A DNA stretch of 64,000 bases from Imbricaverruca yamaguchii. Its lineage: Eukaryota; Arthropoda; Thecostraca; Neoverrucidae. The DNA lies in assembly GCA_034440575.1 (NCBI GenBank), contig JAOTOL010001622.1, forward strand, positions 124,001 through 188,000, given 5' to 3'. Positions 25,231 to 38,400 of this stretch are shown one piece after another; the stretch's first letter is position 1, and every line of letters starts with the position of its first letter. The notes under the pieces are model-generated. The model searched no databases. It saw only the letters and a list, made by a program, of their open reading frames with translations, and was not told the origin of the DNA. The position numbers and the translations under genes were made by a program.

Positions 25231-26135
25231 TATATCTAAATAATTTCACAGGTGTCCAAGGTCCAGTCTGTGTACAATGGTTGAGTGTAATAGTAATAGT
25301 AGGATCAAATCTGTTTGCATTTACAGCCGTTGTGATAGCAGGCACTCATATCCTGTGACTAGGAGCTCCCCAAGAAATCTGTTGTTCCAAGGGAACCTAC
25401 TCGGACGGCGCTATCTTCGTTGCTTTTTAATTGACGCCGCCACTTCGCTGTTCCGGACATATAGGATTTTATTCTATCAAACTGTCTACTTTCCTCTTAA
25501 AAATGAAAAATTCGAGCGGGTACATTGGAACCTTTTCAGAGGGACACCACCTTCCTTGTGGGGGTACGTGCCCTCAGTACCACACCGTTTATCCACCCTG
25601 GTTATCATTGCATCGAAATATGTGCCCGTATAACAAGAAAGCGTGGGAAAGGTTAGGAAAATATAGTGTCCATATTTGTTACCATAGTCCAATATTTTAT
25701 GTTTCTCCTGCTACAAGACAACGTTCAATATACTTACAGCATTGCTGTATGGTGATCATGAAATCGCGTCCAGCACATACGACATAAAGTACGACATAAA
25801 GTTCATAGGCAGTGATAGGTAGTGAAACTTGCTAATTTCGGCGGAACTTTTAGTTCCTAAAATATCAATTTTAACAATTTTAAAACTGAAAAATTGAAAT
25901 ACATTGGACATTTGATTAACATGGCTGAGACATTAAAAAAGTGGCTGAATTCGAGGGATTTTGTGTGTGTATAGGGAGGGGACTAGGCCACTCTATCCTG
26001 TTCAAACTTATCACGCCCCTGATTTGTCCCCCCCAATTTACAATCCGTGGTTACACCCATGCATATTATCATCCGATTTGGCAAAAGAAGTACCAAATGC
26101 CGATAATAAACCAAGTGTATTACGCATATTGAATA
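25231..26135. other. Unassigned, no gene seen
   Basis: Region downstream of the VPS53 polyadenylation signal. No recognised gene. Confidence 0.5.
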
Positions 26136-26139
26136 TGGA

Positions 26140-26263
26140 TCACATGTATCACCAAACGTCCTTTATTTACGGAATAAATACAATAAGATACAAAATCCAA
26201 CAAGCAAGTTCGGCACCACGGACCACCCCGGTATCACGCCGCTGAGCGACTTGTGACGCGGCA
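26140..26263 (-). other. VPS53: VPS53 3' UTR (inferred)
   Basis: A short 3' UTR of roughly 120 nt is inferred from the stop at 26,264 to a cleavage site expected 10-30 nt past the AATAAA. No other strong signal lies between them. Confidence 0.6.
26162..26167 (-). terminator. Polyadenylation signal AATAAA for VPS53
   Basis: On the minus strand AATAAA lies about 97 nt past the VPS53 stop codon, within 'ccgtaaataaaggac'. It is the canonical hexamer at a normal spacing. Confidence 0.7.
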
Positions 26264-26416
26264 CTATATTCTCCGCTTGATGAGCTTCTCCAGCCGATGT
26301 ATGCGGCCGGCCTCATGCTCGGGACTGCCGCTAGGGGCGCTGGCGGCGGCCGGGCCGCCCGGCCTGGTGCCGCGGAACACCTCCAACAGCTGGTTCTGCT
26401 CCGTCCGCCGGACACC
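26264..26416 (-). CDS. VPS53: VPS53 exon 16 (terminal coding exon)
   Basis: Residues 806-855 and a TAG stop. It begins [15 protein letters not shown], aligning with the family 'GLKRSEQ...LLE' segment, continues through an Ala/Gly/Ser-rich linker, and ends [13 protein letters not shown], the conserved basic C-terminus. Acceptor CCCGCAG|GGT, preceded by tandem CTGACCTGACC that could serve as the branch site. It is separated from exon 15 by about 9 kb. Confidence 0.95.
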   Translation of the reverse strand, partial: GVRRTEQNQLLEVFRGTRPGGPAAASAPSGSPEHEAGRIHRLEKLIKRRI

Positions 26417-29400
26417 CTGCGGGCCAGGTCAGGTCAGACCACGTGACTTCCTTGTCGGCGCAGCACACCGGTCAGCGGGTCAAGTCAAGTGAAGTCAGGT
26501 CCAGACAAATCGGAAATTGGCCAAGCACTGGCAGCAAAAAAAAAAACACTTCGGAGGACAGATTAGGCCACTACTATGTATACGGCGTGGCGTACTACGT
26601 TTATCAGATCAAGCGAGGTCACTGTTCTACCCACAATCACACTGAATGTCAGTTCATGTCAGGTCAAATCCCCAATGGCTGATGTGCTCCGTCTGCTGCA
26701 CTGCTGAAGTTAGGCCAGCAAGTCAGAAGGAATGCGTTTGTGACGTAGAAAACAGCAATCCACGTTCGAAGCGGAACACATCAACCGTCACAAACATACA
26801 CCTGTGCAGAGTAGAGCATAACTCGGATTGAATACCTGCACGGATATCCGTTTGGTACGGATAACGGAACAGATGGGAAAGATTTTGGCTAAGCTTAACT
26901 GATACGGATTGGATGACGGATTGGCCCTGAAACCTTTTCCGTTGAAATGTAAATTCGGCAAATGATCGCATTTCCTTCTGTTTCAGATTACAGCCTTCCA
27001 CAATAAAATGTTGGGAATAACCGATGCTGCCAGTTTTATGCCTGACAAAAACATATGACACAACTGACTATCAACTTCATTGGCTTGCTTATTCTCGCAC
27101 AATGTCAAGCACATGCAGAAGTAGCTTCAGCTGAGTTTATTCCACGGTTCCATCCAGTCCCAGTCATCATCAGACTTTTATGGAATCCAAATAATTATAA
27201 TCACACTGTTAGCATTGAACTTGTAGATAGATCATCTAAAATCACATTCAGCAACCCATGAGTCCACATGTGGCTATATTTTTACCTAAGCAGAAATGCC
27301 TAGACCAATTAGGTTTATCACGCACAACAGTCCCACCGCACATGTAAAGTGAGCCAAATAAATATGTCAAATTACGATCCGACGACAGCACGCAGCCAGT
27401 AATCCAAGGTGTGCAATATAATTGTAGGGCACCACAGTGCAGCACCATGGAAAGTGAGTTAGGTATCGTGGTTTTATGGTCATTAACTGGTATGGTTATA
27501 TAGTGCGCACAACCACCCTGGAGAGTGAGTTAGTTGTCAGGACTTTAGGGTCACAAACTGATAGTATTGTACAGTGCCCACAAACATCCTGGAGAGTGAG
27601 TTAGATAATATTACTTTATAGTGATAAACAGTGATTGCTATGTAGAGCCTGCAAGCACTCTGGAGAGTGAGTTAGTTATTATGGCTTTAGGGTAACTAAC
27701 TGATATGGTATATAACGCCCACAAGTAGCCTGAAGAAGAGTCGCCTATGGTCCCCTTGTGACTGTCTGGACACCCACGATAGCGTGTGGAGGCATAACGC
27801 ATACAACCGACTGGGCCACTCGGAAATCTATAACCAACTTAAACGAGAGACACCAGTGACCCCAGGGTTCATCTCAAGGACACGCCTTACATGGGAGATT
27901 CGTCGGCCAATATCGCTGATGTCTTCACGGGACTGACAAAATCAATCGGAGTCTGAAAAAAAATAAATAGCTATGCTCACCTTACAGCATGGGGTTCTGT
28001 GCTATAAATGGGAGCGTTCGATCAAGGGAGACCAATGAGGGTCGACCTCTAATCAACTGAGCTACTCCAAATCAAACTCCCCGGTGCGTTAATTTCGCCA
28101 GCACTGCGTGGGGGAGGCGATGGCTCACTGTGGGGGCTCGAGCCATGCAGTTCGCATGCTAAAAGAGTCTGTTGTTCTCATCATCAACCAATGACAATGA
28201 GGGACGAGCACCAAGTAACGTATTGGTAGCGCCATCTATTCGCCATTGTTTGCACTATGAGTTCCGCCCGAAGTCCCTCATGAAGATGGCGCAGGGTGGA
28301 AAGAGGCAGCTGGACACGAACGTGATTCGTGGCGTGGCGGATGCCCCCCCCCCCTACGGAAAACACTTCGTAGATCGTTTCCAAACCTGGGGTGCCGGCA
28401 TCCACAGGAAGTGCTGAAGTCGACGTTAATGGGTACTAGAATAGGGATTGTGTCATGTGCAATACGATATGTCAGGTTCGTTAGCAAAACGCATTGTACC
28501 AAAACACCGAAACAAAACCATCGGGCGGCCAGTGGACGGAATGGGTTACGTGCTCCCAACAGAGGTACCACGTATCAACGGATGCTTTTTGACACGGCCG
28601 TACTTTCAACGCCTTTCAGCGCGAATGCTATTACTGACTGATATTTGAGCCTGCGCATTCAACATCCAACACTCAGCTGCCCTTGCGCAAAATATAGCAA
28701 ACTAACCTTAAAATATACACCGACTATTTGTATTGCAGCGAATTGTAGCATCCGTACTGTAGCAACTGCCGTACCTGTGACAAGATGGATGGGGTGCTAG
28801 ACTGTCCAGGCCCGCCTACAGTGCGTGTTGGGCGTCGGAAAAGGTTAAGAAACGCTGACTTGGTAGGACTGGGAAGCTGGCGGATCCAGAATGGAAAAGC
28901 TGACTTAGCGTGACAGGGACGGGGAAGGTCCGGACCTAGAAGGTGGGAAAAGGCTAAGAAACACTGTCTTCCGAGCGTAAGGCAGCCAACACCGATGGCC
29001 CTGTACTCACGTCGGCGTCGAGGTGTCGGGTGCCTTCATGTCGAGCACCTTCTACAACTCTGCGGCTCCAGATCACACTCCGGCGGCAGTTCTGTTCCGT
29101 ATTAACTAACCTTCATGTCGAGCACCTTCTACAACTCTGCGGCTCCAGATCACACTCTGGCGGCAGTTCTGTTCCGTACTAACTAACCTTCATGTCGAGC
29201 ACCTTCTACAACTCTGCGGCTCCAGATCACACTCTGGCGGCAGTTCTGTTCCGTACTAACTAACCTTCATGTCGAGCACCTTCTACATCTGCGGCTCCAG
29301 ATCTCGGCGGCGGCAGTTCTGCTCCGTACTAACTAACCTTCATGTCGAGCACCTTCTACAACTCTGCGGCTCCAGATCACACTCCGGCGGCAGGCGGCAG

Positions 29401-32400
29401 TTCTGCTCCGTACTAACTAACCTTCATGTCGAGCACCTTCTACAACTCTGCGGCTCCAGATCACACTCCGGCGGCATCTGGTTCCGTACTAACTAACCTT
29501 CATGTCGAGCACCTTCTACAACTCTGCGGCTCCAGATCAGACTCCGGCGGCAGGCGGCAGTTCTGTTCCGTATTAACTAACCTTCATGTCGAGCACCTTC
29601 TACAACTCTGCGGCTCCAGATCAGACTCTGGCGGCAGTTCTGTTCCGTATTAACTAACCTTCATGTCGAGCACCTTCTACAACTCGGTGACATCAGACTC
29701 CGGCGGCAGTTCTGTTCCGTACTAACTAACCTTCATGTCGAGCACCTTCTACAACTCTGCGGCTCCAGATCAGACTCCGGCGGCAGTTCTGTTCCGTACT
29801 AACTAACCTTCATGTCGAGCACCTTCTACACTCGGTGATCGACTGGCGGCAGTTCTGCTCCGTACTAACTAACCTTCATGTCGAGCACCTTCTACAACTC
29901 GGTGACATCAGACTCGGCGGCAGTTCTGTTCCGTACTAACTAACCTTCATGTCGAGCACCTTCTACAACTCTGCGGCTCCAGATCAGACTCCGGCGGCAG
30001 GCGGCAGTTCTGCTCCGTACTAACTAACCTTCATGTCGAGCACCTTCTACAACTCTGCGGCTCCAGATCACACTCCGGCGGCAGTTCTGTTCCGTACTAA
30101 CTAACCTTCATGTCGAGCACCTTCTACAACTCTGCGGCTCCAGATCAACTCCGGCGGCATCTGTCCGTACTACCTCGACGGCGGCAGTTCTTTCCGTACT
30201 AACTAACCTTCATGTCGAGCACCTTCTACAACTCTGCGGCTCCAGATCACACTCCGGCGGCAGGCGGCAGTTCTGTTCCGTACTAACTAACCTTCATGTC
30301 GAGCACCTTCTACAACTCTGCGGCTCCAGATCACACTCCGGCGGCAGTTCTGTTCCGTACTAACTAACCTTCATGTCGAGCACCTTCTACAACTCTGCGG
30401 CTCCAGATCAGACTCCGGCGGCAGTTCTGCTCCGTACTAACTAACCTTCATGTCGAGCACCTTCTACAACTCTGCGGCTCCAGATCACACTCCGGCGGCA
30501 GGCGGCAGTTCTGTTCCGTATTAACTAACCTTCATGTCGAGCACCTTCTACAACTCTGCGGCTCCAGATCAGACTCCGGCGGCAGTTCTGTTCCGTACTA
30601 ACTAACCTTCATGTCGAGCACCTTTACAACTCGGTATCGACTCCGGCGGCAGTTCTGTTCCGTACTAACTAACCTTCATGTCGAGCACCTTCTACAACTC
30701 TGCGGCTCCAGATCAACTCCGGCGGCAGTTCTGTTCCGTACTAACCCCCTTCACTGTGAGCACCTTCTACTCGAGATCAGACTCCGGCGGCAGTTCTGTT
30801 CCGTACTAACTAACCTTCATGTCGAGCACCTTCTACAACTCTGCGGCTCCAGATCACACTCCGGCGGCAGGCGGCAGTTCTGTTCCGTATTAACTAACCT
30901 TCATGTCGAGCACCTTCTACAACTCTGCGGCTCCAGATCAGACTCCGGCGGCAGTTCTGTTCCGTACTAACTAACCTTCATGTCGAGCACCTTCTACAAC
31001 TCTGCGGCTCCAGATCAGACTCCGGCGGCAGTTTCGTACTACTACTTATGTGACCTCAACTCGGATACTCCGGCGGCGTCTGCTCCGTACTAACTACCTC
31101 TGTAGACCTCACACTCGTATGACCGGCGGCAGTTCTCTCCGACTAACTAACCTTATGTCGAGCACCTCACAACTCGGGATCGACCCGGCGGCAGTTCTGT
31201 TCCGTACTAACTAACCTTCATGTCGAGCACCTTCTACAACTCTGCGGCTCCAGATCACACTCCGGCGGCAGTTCTGTTCCGTACTAACTAACCTTCATGT
31301 CGAGCACCTTCTACAACTCTGCGGCTCCAGATCAGACTCCGGCGGCAGTTCTGCTCCGTACTAACTAACCTTCATGTCGAGCACCTTCTACAACTCGGTG
31401 GCATCAGACTCCGGCGGCAGTTCTGTTCCGTATTAACTAACCTTCATGTCGAGCACCTTCTACAACTCTGCGGCTCCAGATCACACTCCGGCGGCAGGCG
31501 GCAGTTCTGCTCCGTACTAACTAACCTTCATGTCGAGCACCTTCTACAACTCTGCGGCTCCAGATCAGACTCCGGCGGCAGTTCTGCTCCGTACTAACTA
31601 ACCTTCATGTCGAGCACCTTCTACAACTCTGCGGCTCCAGATCACACTCCGGGGCAGGCGGCAGTTCTGTTCCGTACTAACTAACCTTCATGTCGAGCAC
31701 CTTCTACAACTCTGCGGCTCCAGATCAGACTCCGGCGGCAGTTCTGTTCCGTACTAACTAACCTTCATGTCGAGCACCTTCACAACTCGTATCAGACTCC
31801 GGCGGCAGTTCTGTTCGTACTAACTAACCTTCATGTCGAGCACCTTCTACAACTCTGCGGCTCCAGATCAACTCGGCGGCAGTTCTGTTCCGTACTAACT
31901 AACCTTCATGTCAGCACCTTCACAACTCGTCCAGCCTCACATAATACTCCGGCGGCAGTTCTGTTCCGTACTAACTAACCTTCATGTCGAGCACCTTCTA
32001 CAACTCTGCGGCTCCAGATCAGACTCCGGCGGCAGGCGGCAGTTCTGCTCCGTACTAACTAACCTTCATGTCGAGCACCTTCTACAACTCTGCGGTTCCA
32101 GATCACACCCGGCGGCAGTTCTGTTCCGTACTAACTAACCTTCATGTCGAGCACCTTCTACAACTCTGCGGCTCCAGATCAGACTCCGGCGGCAGTTCTG
32201 CTCCGTACTAACTAACCTTCATGTCGAGCACCTTCTACAACTCTGCGGCTCCAGATCACACTCCGGCGGCAGGCGGCAGTTCTGTTCCGTACTAACTAAC
32301 CTTCATGTCGAGCACCTTCTACAACTCTGCGGCTCCAGATCAGACTCCGGCGGCAGTTCTGTTCCGTAAACTAACCTTGTCGAGCACCTTCTACAACTCG

Positions 32401-35400
32401 GTGACATCAGACTCCGGCGGCAGTTCTGTTCCGTACTAACTAACCTTCATGTCGAGCACCTTCTACAACTCTGCGGCTCCAGATCAGACTCCGGCGGCAG
32501 TTCTGTTCCGTACTAACTAACCTTCATGTCGAGCACCTTCTACAACTCGGTATCACTCCGGCGGCAGTTCTGCTCCGTACTAACTAACCTTCATGTCGAG
32601 CACCTTCTACAACTCTGCGGCTCCAGATCAACTCCGGCGGCAGTTCTGTTCCGTACTAACTAACCTTCATGTCGAGCACCTTCTACAACTCGGTGCATCA
32701 GACTCCGGCGGCAGTTCTGTTCCGTACTAACTAACCTTCATGTCGAGCACCTTCTACAACTCGGTGCATCGACTCGGCGGCAGTTCTGTTCCGTACTAAC
32801 TAACCTTCATGTCGAGCACCTTCTACAACTCTGCGGTCCAGATCAGACTCCGGCGGCAGTTCTGTTCCGTACTAACTAACCTTCATGTCGAGCACCTTCT
32901 ACAACTCGGTATCGACTCCGGCGGCAGTTCTGTCCGTACTAACTAACCTTCATGTCGGCACCTTCTACAACTCGATCAGACTCCGGCGGCAGTTCTGTTC
33001 CGTACTAACTAACCTTCATGTCGAGCACCTTCTACAACTCTGCGGCTCCAGATCAGACTCCGGCGGCAGGCGGCAGTTCTGTTCCGTACTAACTAACCTT
33101 CATGTCGAGCACCTTCTACAACTCGGTGACATCAGACTCCGGCGGCAGGCGGCAGTTCTGTTCCGTACTAACTAACCTTCATGTCGAGCACCTTCTACAA
33201 CTCTGCGGCTCCAGATCAGACTCCGGCGGCAGTTCTGTTCCGTACTAACTAACCTTCATGTCGAGCACCTTCTACAACTCTGCGGCTCCAGATCAGACTC
33301 CGGCGGCACCCACACAACCTTCAAAAACGGCGGCAGTTCTGTTCCGTACTAACTAACCTTCATGTCGAGCACCTTCTACAACTCTGCGGCTCCAGATCAG
33401 ACTCCGGCGGCAGTTCTGTTCCGTACTAACTAACCTTCATGGACTTTACTATCGGCGGCAGTTCTGTTCCGTACTAACTAACCTTCATGTCGAGCACCTT
33501 CTACAACTCTGCGGCTCCAGATCAGACTCTGGCGGCAGTTCTGTTCCGTATTAACTAACCTTCATGTCGAGCACCTTCTACAACTCTGCGGCTCCAGATC
33601 AGACTCTGGCGGCAGTTCTGTTCCGTACTAACTAACCTTCATGTCGAGCACCTTCTACAACTCTGCGGCTCCAGATCACACTCCGGCGGCAGGCGGCAGT
33701 TCTGTTCCGTACTAACTAACCTTCATGTCGAGCACCTTCTACAACTCTGCGGCTCCAGATCACACTCCGGCGGCAGGCGGCAGTTCTGTTCCGTACTAAC
33801 TAACCTTTGCGAGCACCTTCTACAACTCTGCGGCTAAACGACAGACTCCGGCGGCAGTTCTGTTCCGTACTAACTAACCTTCATGTCGAGCACCTTCTAC
33901 AACTCTGCGGCTCCAGATCACACTCCGGCGGCAGTTCTGTTCCGTACTAACTAACCTTCATGTCGAGCACCTTCTACAACTCTGCGGCTCCAGATCACAC
34001 TCCGGCGGCAGGCGGCAGTTCTGTTCCGTACTAACTAACCTTCATGTCGAGCACCTTCTACAACTCTGCGGCTCCAGATCACACTCTGGCGGCAGTTCTG
34101 TTCCGCACTAACTAACCTTCATGTCGAGCACCTTCTACAACTCTGCGGCTCCAGATCAGACTCTGACGGCAGGTGGCAGTTCCGTACTAACTAACCTTCA
34201 TGTCGAGCACCTTCTACAACTCTGCGGCTCCAGATCAGACTCTACGGCGGCAGTTCTGTTCCGTACTAACTAACCTTCATGTCGAGCACCTTCTACAACT
34301 CTGCGGCTCCAGATCACACTCGCGGCGGCAGTTCTGTTCCGTACTAACTAACCTTCATGTCGAGCACCTTCTACAACTCTGCGGCTCCAGATCACACTCC
34401 GGCGGCAGTTCTGTTCCGTACTAACTAACCTTCATGTCGAGCACCTTCTACAACTCTGCGGCTCCAGATCACACTCCGGCGGCAGGCGGCAGTTCTGTTC
34501 CGTACTAACTAACCTTCATGTCGAGCACCTTCTACAACTCGGTGACATCAGACTCTGGCGGGAGGCGGCAGTTCTGCTCCGTACTAACTAACCTTCATGT
34601 CGAGCACCTTCTACAACTCGCGGCTCCAGATCAGACTCCGGCGGCAGTTCTGTTCCGTACTAACTAACCTTCATGTCGGCACCTTCTACAACTCGGTGAC
34701 ATGACTCCGGCGGCGGGGCAGTTCTGTTCCGTACTAACTAACCTTCATGTCGAGCACCTTCTACAACTCGGTGGCATCAGACTCCGGCGGCAGTTCTGTT
34801 CCGTACTAACTAACCTTCATGTCGAGCACCTTCTACAACTCTGCGGCTCCAGATCACACTCGGGGCAGGCGGCAGTTCTGTTCCGTACTAACTAACCTTC
34901 ATGTCGAGCACCTTCTACAACTCTGCGGCTCCAGATCAGACTCTGGCGGCAGTTCTGTTCCGTACTAACTAACCTTCATGTCGAGCACCTTCTACAACTC
35001 TGCGGCTCCAGATCACACTCCGGCGGCAGGCGGCAGTTCTGTTCCGTACTAACTAACCTTCATGTCGAGCACCTTCTACAACTCTGCGGCTCCAGATCAG
35101 ACTCTGCGGCAGGCGGCAGTTCTGTTCCGTACTAACTAACCTTCATGTCGAGCACCTTCTACAACTCTGCGGCTCCAGATCAGCACTCGGCAGGCGGCAG
35201 TTCTGTTCCGTACTAACTAACCTTCATGTCGAGCACCTTCTACAACTCGGTGACATCAGACTCTGGCGGCAGGCGGCAGTTCTGCTCCGTACTAACTAAC
35301 CTTCATGTCGAGCACCTTCTACAACTCGGTGACATCAGACTCCGGCGGCAGGCGGCAGTTCTGTTCCGTACTAACTAACCTTCATGTCGAGCACCTTCTG

Positions 35401-38400
35401 GAATTCAGCGGCATCCGACTCGGGCAGCAGGCGACTGTACTGCTCCACGTAGTCGGCGGACCGCTCGTGCGGCGACATCACCACCTTGAGCAGCATCTCG
35501 GCTCGCGTCATGCCCTTCACCACGATCTTGGTGTAGCTGCCGGAGCAGGTCAGAGTCGGGTGCGGCGGAGGCTGTACACCATCCCGCGGTCAGTTCCTGG
35601 CACTTCACACGCCCATTGGAGGGGGCGGACTCTGTATATCAATCATGTCCTTATACCGCGAGCCCGGGCCGGGAGAGGCGAATTAAGCCCCTCCCAGAGA
35701 TCTCGGGAACTACGAAAGCTGCGCACAAGTTGAATCGTAGAATACGGTTGTAGTCAACTCTCTGCATTATGTATTTGATGACCCCAAGGTCAATTCCTTC
35801 AGGATCGCGTAAAGTTCAGATCGGGCGACACACCACGCCGACGAAACCTCAGCGACCGTGAACGCTCGGCGACCAGGCGACCAGGCGGTCGGCCATTCTA
35901 TACCCCAGAGGTTCCTATACTTCCAGACGTATTTCTAAAATTATTTTGCATACGACGCGGTCATCAATTTTTACCAGTCACAAAATATCATAATATATCC
36001 CTGCTCGTTGATGAGATACGTCGAAAAACAGGAATGGTGGGCGGATTTCACCAGCCGTACGGCGAGTGTTTAGCAAAAGCGCAACCGCTCGGCTCGTCAG
36101 TAAAATGGTTGGTCATTGGGTTTTTACGACACGTCGACCGTTGAGTTGTGCAGCGTCGTCAATCTCTCACGGCGATTGGCCGCGGAAGAAGGGTAGCGAC
36201 AGGTGAGACTCGAACTCCACAATCTTTCGATTGTGAAACGGGCAACTTACCACTAGACTACTCGTCCCCGCTCAATTGACCCGTGTTCCGATTCGTAATG
36301 TGAATGCACGCAAAAATGAGACATACATTTCGCTACTAGAGGGCAGGGTCCATTGGCCACCTGCAGATCAAGCCCCAGCTACGTTTCTGCCCCGCAGATA
36401 TGGATACTGGCAGTACTAGATCTCTGAGTGATCGTCGAGAAGCAGACAATTAAAGCAGAACAGTGCTGGGCAATATCACGGCAACGTGATCGACGATAAC
36501 CAAGTCCTTTTGTCATGTCTTCGTCGGTGAAACTAGTACGACGATGGCCGGACACAACAGCACTGATGAGCGCTGTTACTCTGTTCCCTGGCAACCTATC
36601 TACACTGTTCGAACAACACGCGCCACGATGGTTCGTGTGTTTCGCCGCCAGGGACAGTGTCGCCCGGGTTATGTGCGTCTACTGACGGCTAGCTGCCAGG
36701 GATGCGCCATCGCCAAACACAGCCCACCCAAAATGTCGTCACGAAGCGGCCTGGCTCTTTGCATCACATGTGGACCCAGTTATGGACGCCTACTGAGCCT
36801 CCATAGCTTATGGTCGTCGATGGTCCGTCGATGGAACGAACGTACGTACACAGAGTGACAGATGGAAATTTCCAATAATATTTTAAATTATTGCAATCAG
36901 AGTTGTTGCAAAGTTAACATCATCACCATCGCCATCTTTGCAGCCTCTGCCCGCATTTTAACGTCTGGAAATGCAAACATATCCCAGTAGGACATACCCA
37001 CATATTATACCTGATATATAACAATACATACTATATAATTACAATATATAATCAACATATTATAATCATATACAGAACTATACATCAATGAATATCAAGA
37101 ATTAAAATATAATCAATATATAATAATCAACATACATCAAACATACATCTGCATATATCAAAGTGCATCCACATGAGTCCACATAACATGCATCTACATA
37201 ACACGCGTCCACATGAGTCCACATAACATACATCCACATAACACGCGTCCACATATATGCATATGTATCCACGTATAACATATTCATCCGTCCATCCATT
37301 CATCCATCCATCATCCATTCATCCATCATCCGTCATCCATCACCCATCCCATCATCCATCATCCATCACCCATCCCACCATCCATCATCCATCCATCCAT
37401 CCATACATGGTACTTGCTGCCGACCCGCACCAACCGAGTGCTGTCGCAGTCAAGTGAGCAGCAGCACGTATCGAACGAGCGAGCCGCCCGCCCACACCAC
37501 CACCGCAACCGCAGAACCCCAGACAAAGGCACGCTAGCTCCCTCCCCCAGCGCGCCAATAGCCGCCCATACGACGTACCTGGCGGGAGCGCTGCGTTGCA
37601 CCTGGCTCCCGAGAGATGGCAGGGCGAGCAGCTCCGTCTTGAGCGAGTGCGTGTCGAGCAGCAGCTGCTCCGCGCCAACCGTGCTCACCGGCTTGCACTT
37701 GTACATGTGCTGAATGAACTTTGGAATGAACGAGCTGCAACGGAAGACACGAGACGCAAAATAAGTCGCGGCCATCCTTAAATAAGACGGTTGAATGTTC
37801 GTGCTTGGCGCCTTAATAAAGGCATACCAATCATTGACATCAGAGTCCGAAGTGCGAGGTGAATAGGAAATGTCTTGAAAATACCGAGATATAGGTGTAA
37901 AACTGGGTGTATCTGTTCGGATGTGTGTGCGTGAGTGTGGTGGGGTGGGGGAGGGGCAGGTCACAAAGATCAAGGAGTGACAGACACCATTGCACAAGCT
38001 ACACTGTCACACGCCCTTGCGGGACACCAAATTGTAAGTAAAAACGTCTTAACAGACAGAAACTTGGCACACAGCGCGAGGTGTGATGAAACGACAAGGT
38101 GCCAGATAAGATCATTGTGACAAAAGAGCACTCAACGTAAACTCACACATATCTCCTATGCAATATGCATATGCACCCATAGACCATAGCCTCACAGATT
38201 CATAGTCGAGTGGGCCAGCATACTAATCGGGAGGTTACGTGTAAAACGATGTCACTCCGTTAATTATATTCTTGGGAGCATACCCAGCAGTACTCAGTAT
38301 CTCTAAACCAGGTCTGGAGTCAGTCTTCTGCCATGACTGGTCGGACAGCAATGATCGGTCTGTCAACCAGCTTGCGAAAACCTCCGCAAATTTTTGGTAC

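Larger units (their letters stand above)
35537..37578. other. VPS53 intron 14
   Basis: Contains a SINE at 36,106-36,269 and an (ATCC)n microsatellite at 37,270-37,410. The remainder, including a 104-codon open frame at 36,544-36,858, has no recognisable product. Confidence 0.75.

Noticed and set aside
28010..28075. tRNA-like stretch on the minus strand ('ggagtagctcagttgattag')
   Set aside because: The A-box is convincing, but the expected B-box is altered (gatcgaacg) and the stems do not pair. At most a decayed SINE head or pseudo-tRNA.
29033..35380. CRISPR-like array
   Set aside because: Units are contiguous with no unique spacers, the locus is a spliced animal gene, and the unit is explained by the exon-15 junction.
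36180..36269. tRNA genes (also at 48,940, 51,100, 23,600 and 59,060)
   Set aside because: A- and B-boxes are present, but the cloverleaf stems do not pair fully and each is followed by the same SINE body and tail, two with target duplications.
36544..36858. A 104-codon plus-strand ORF in intron 14
   Set aside because: No recognisable domain, antisense to the gene, and within ordinary intron.
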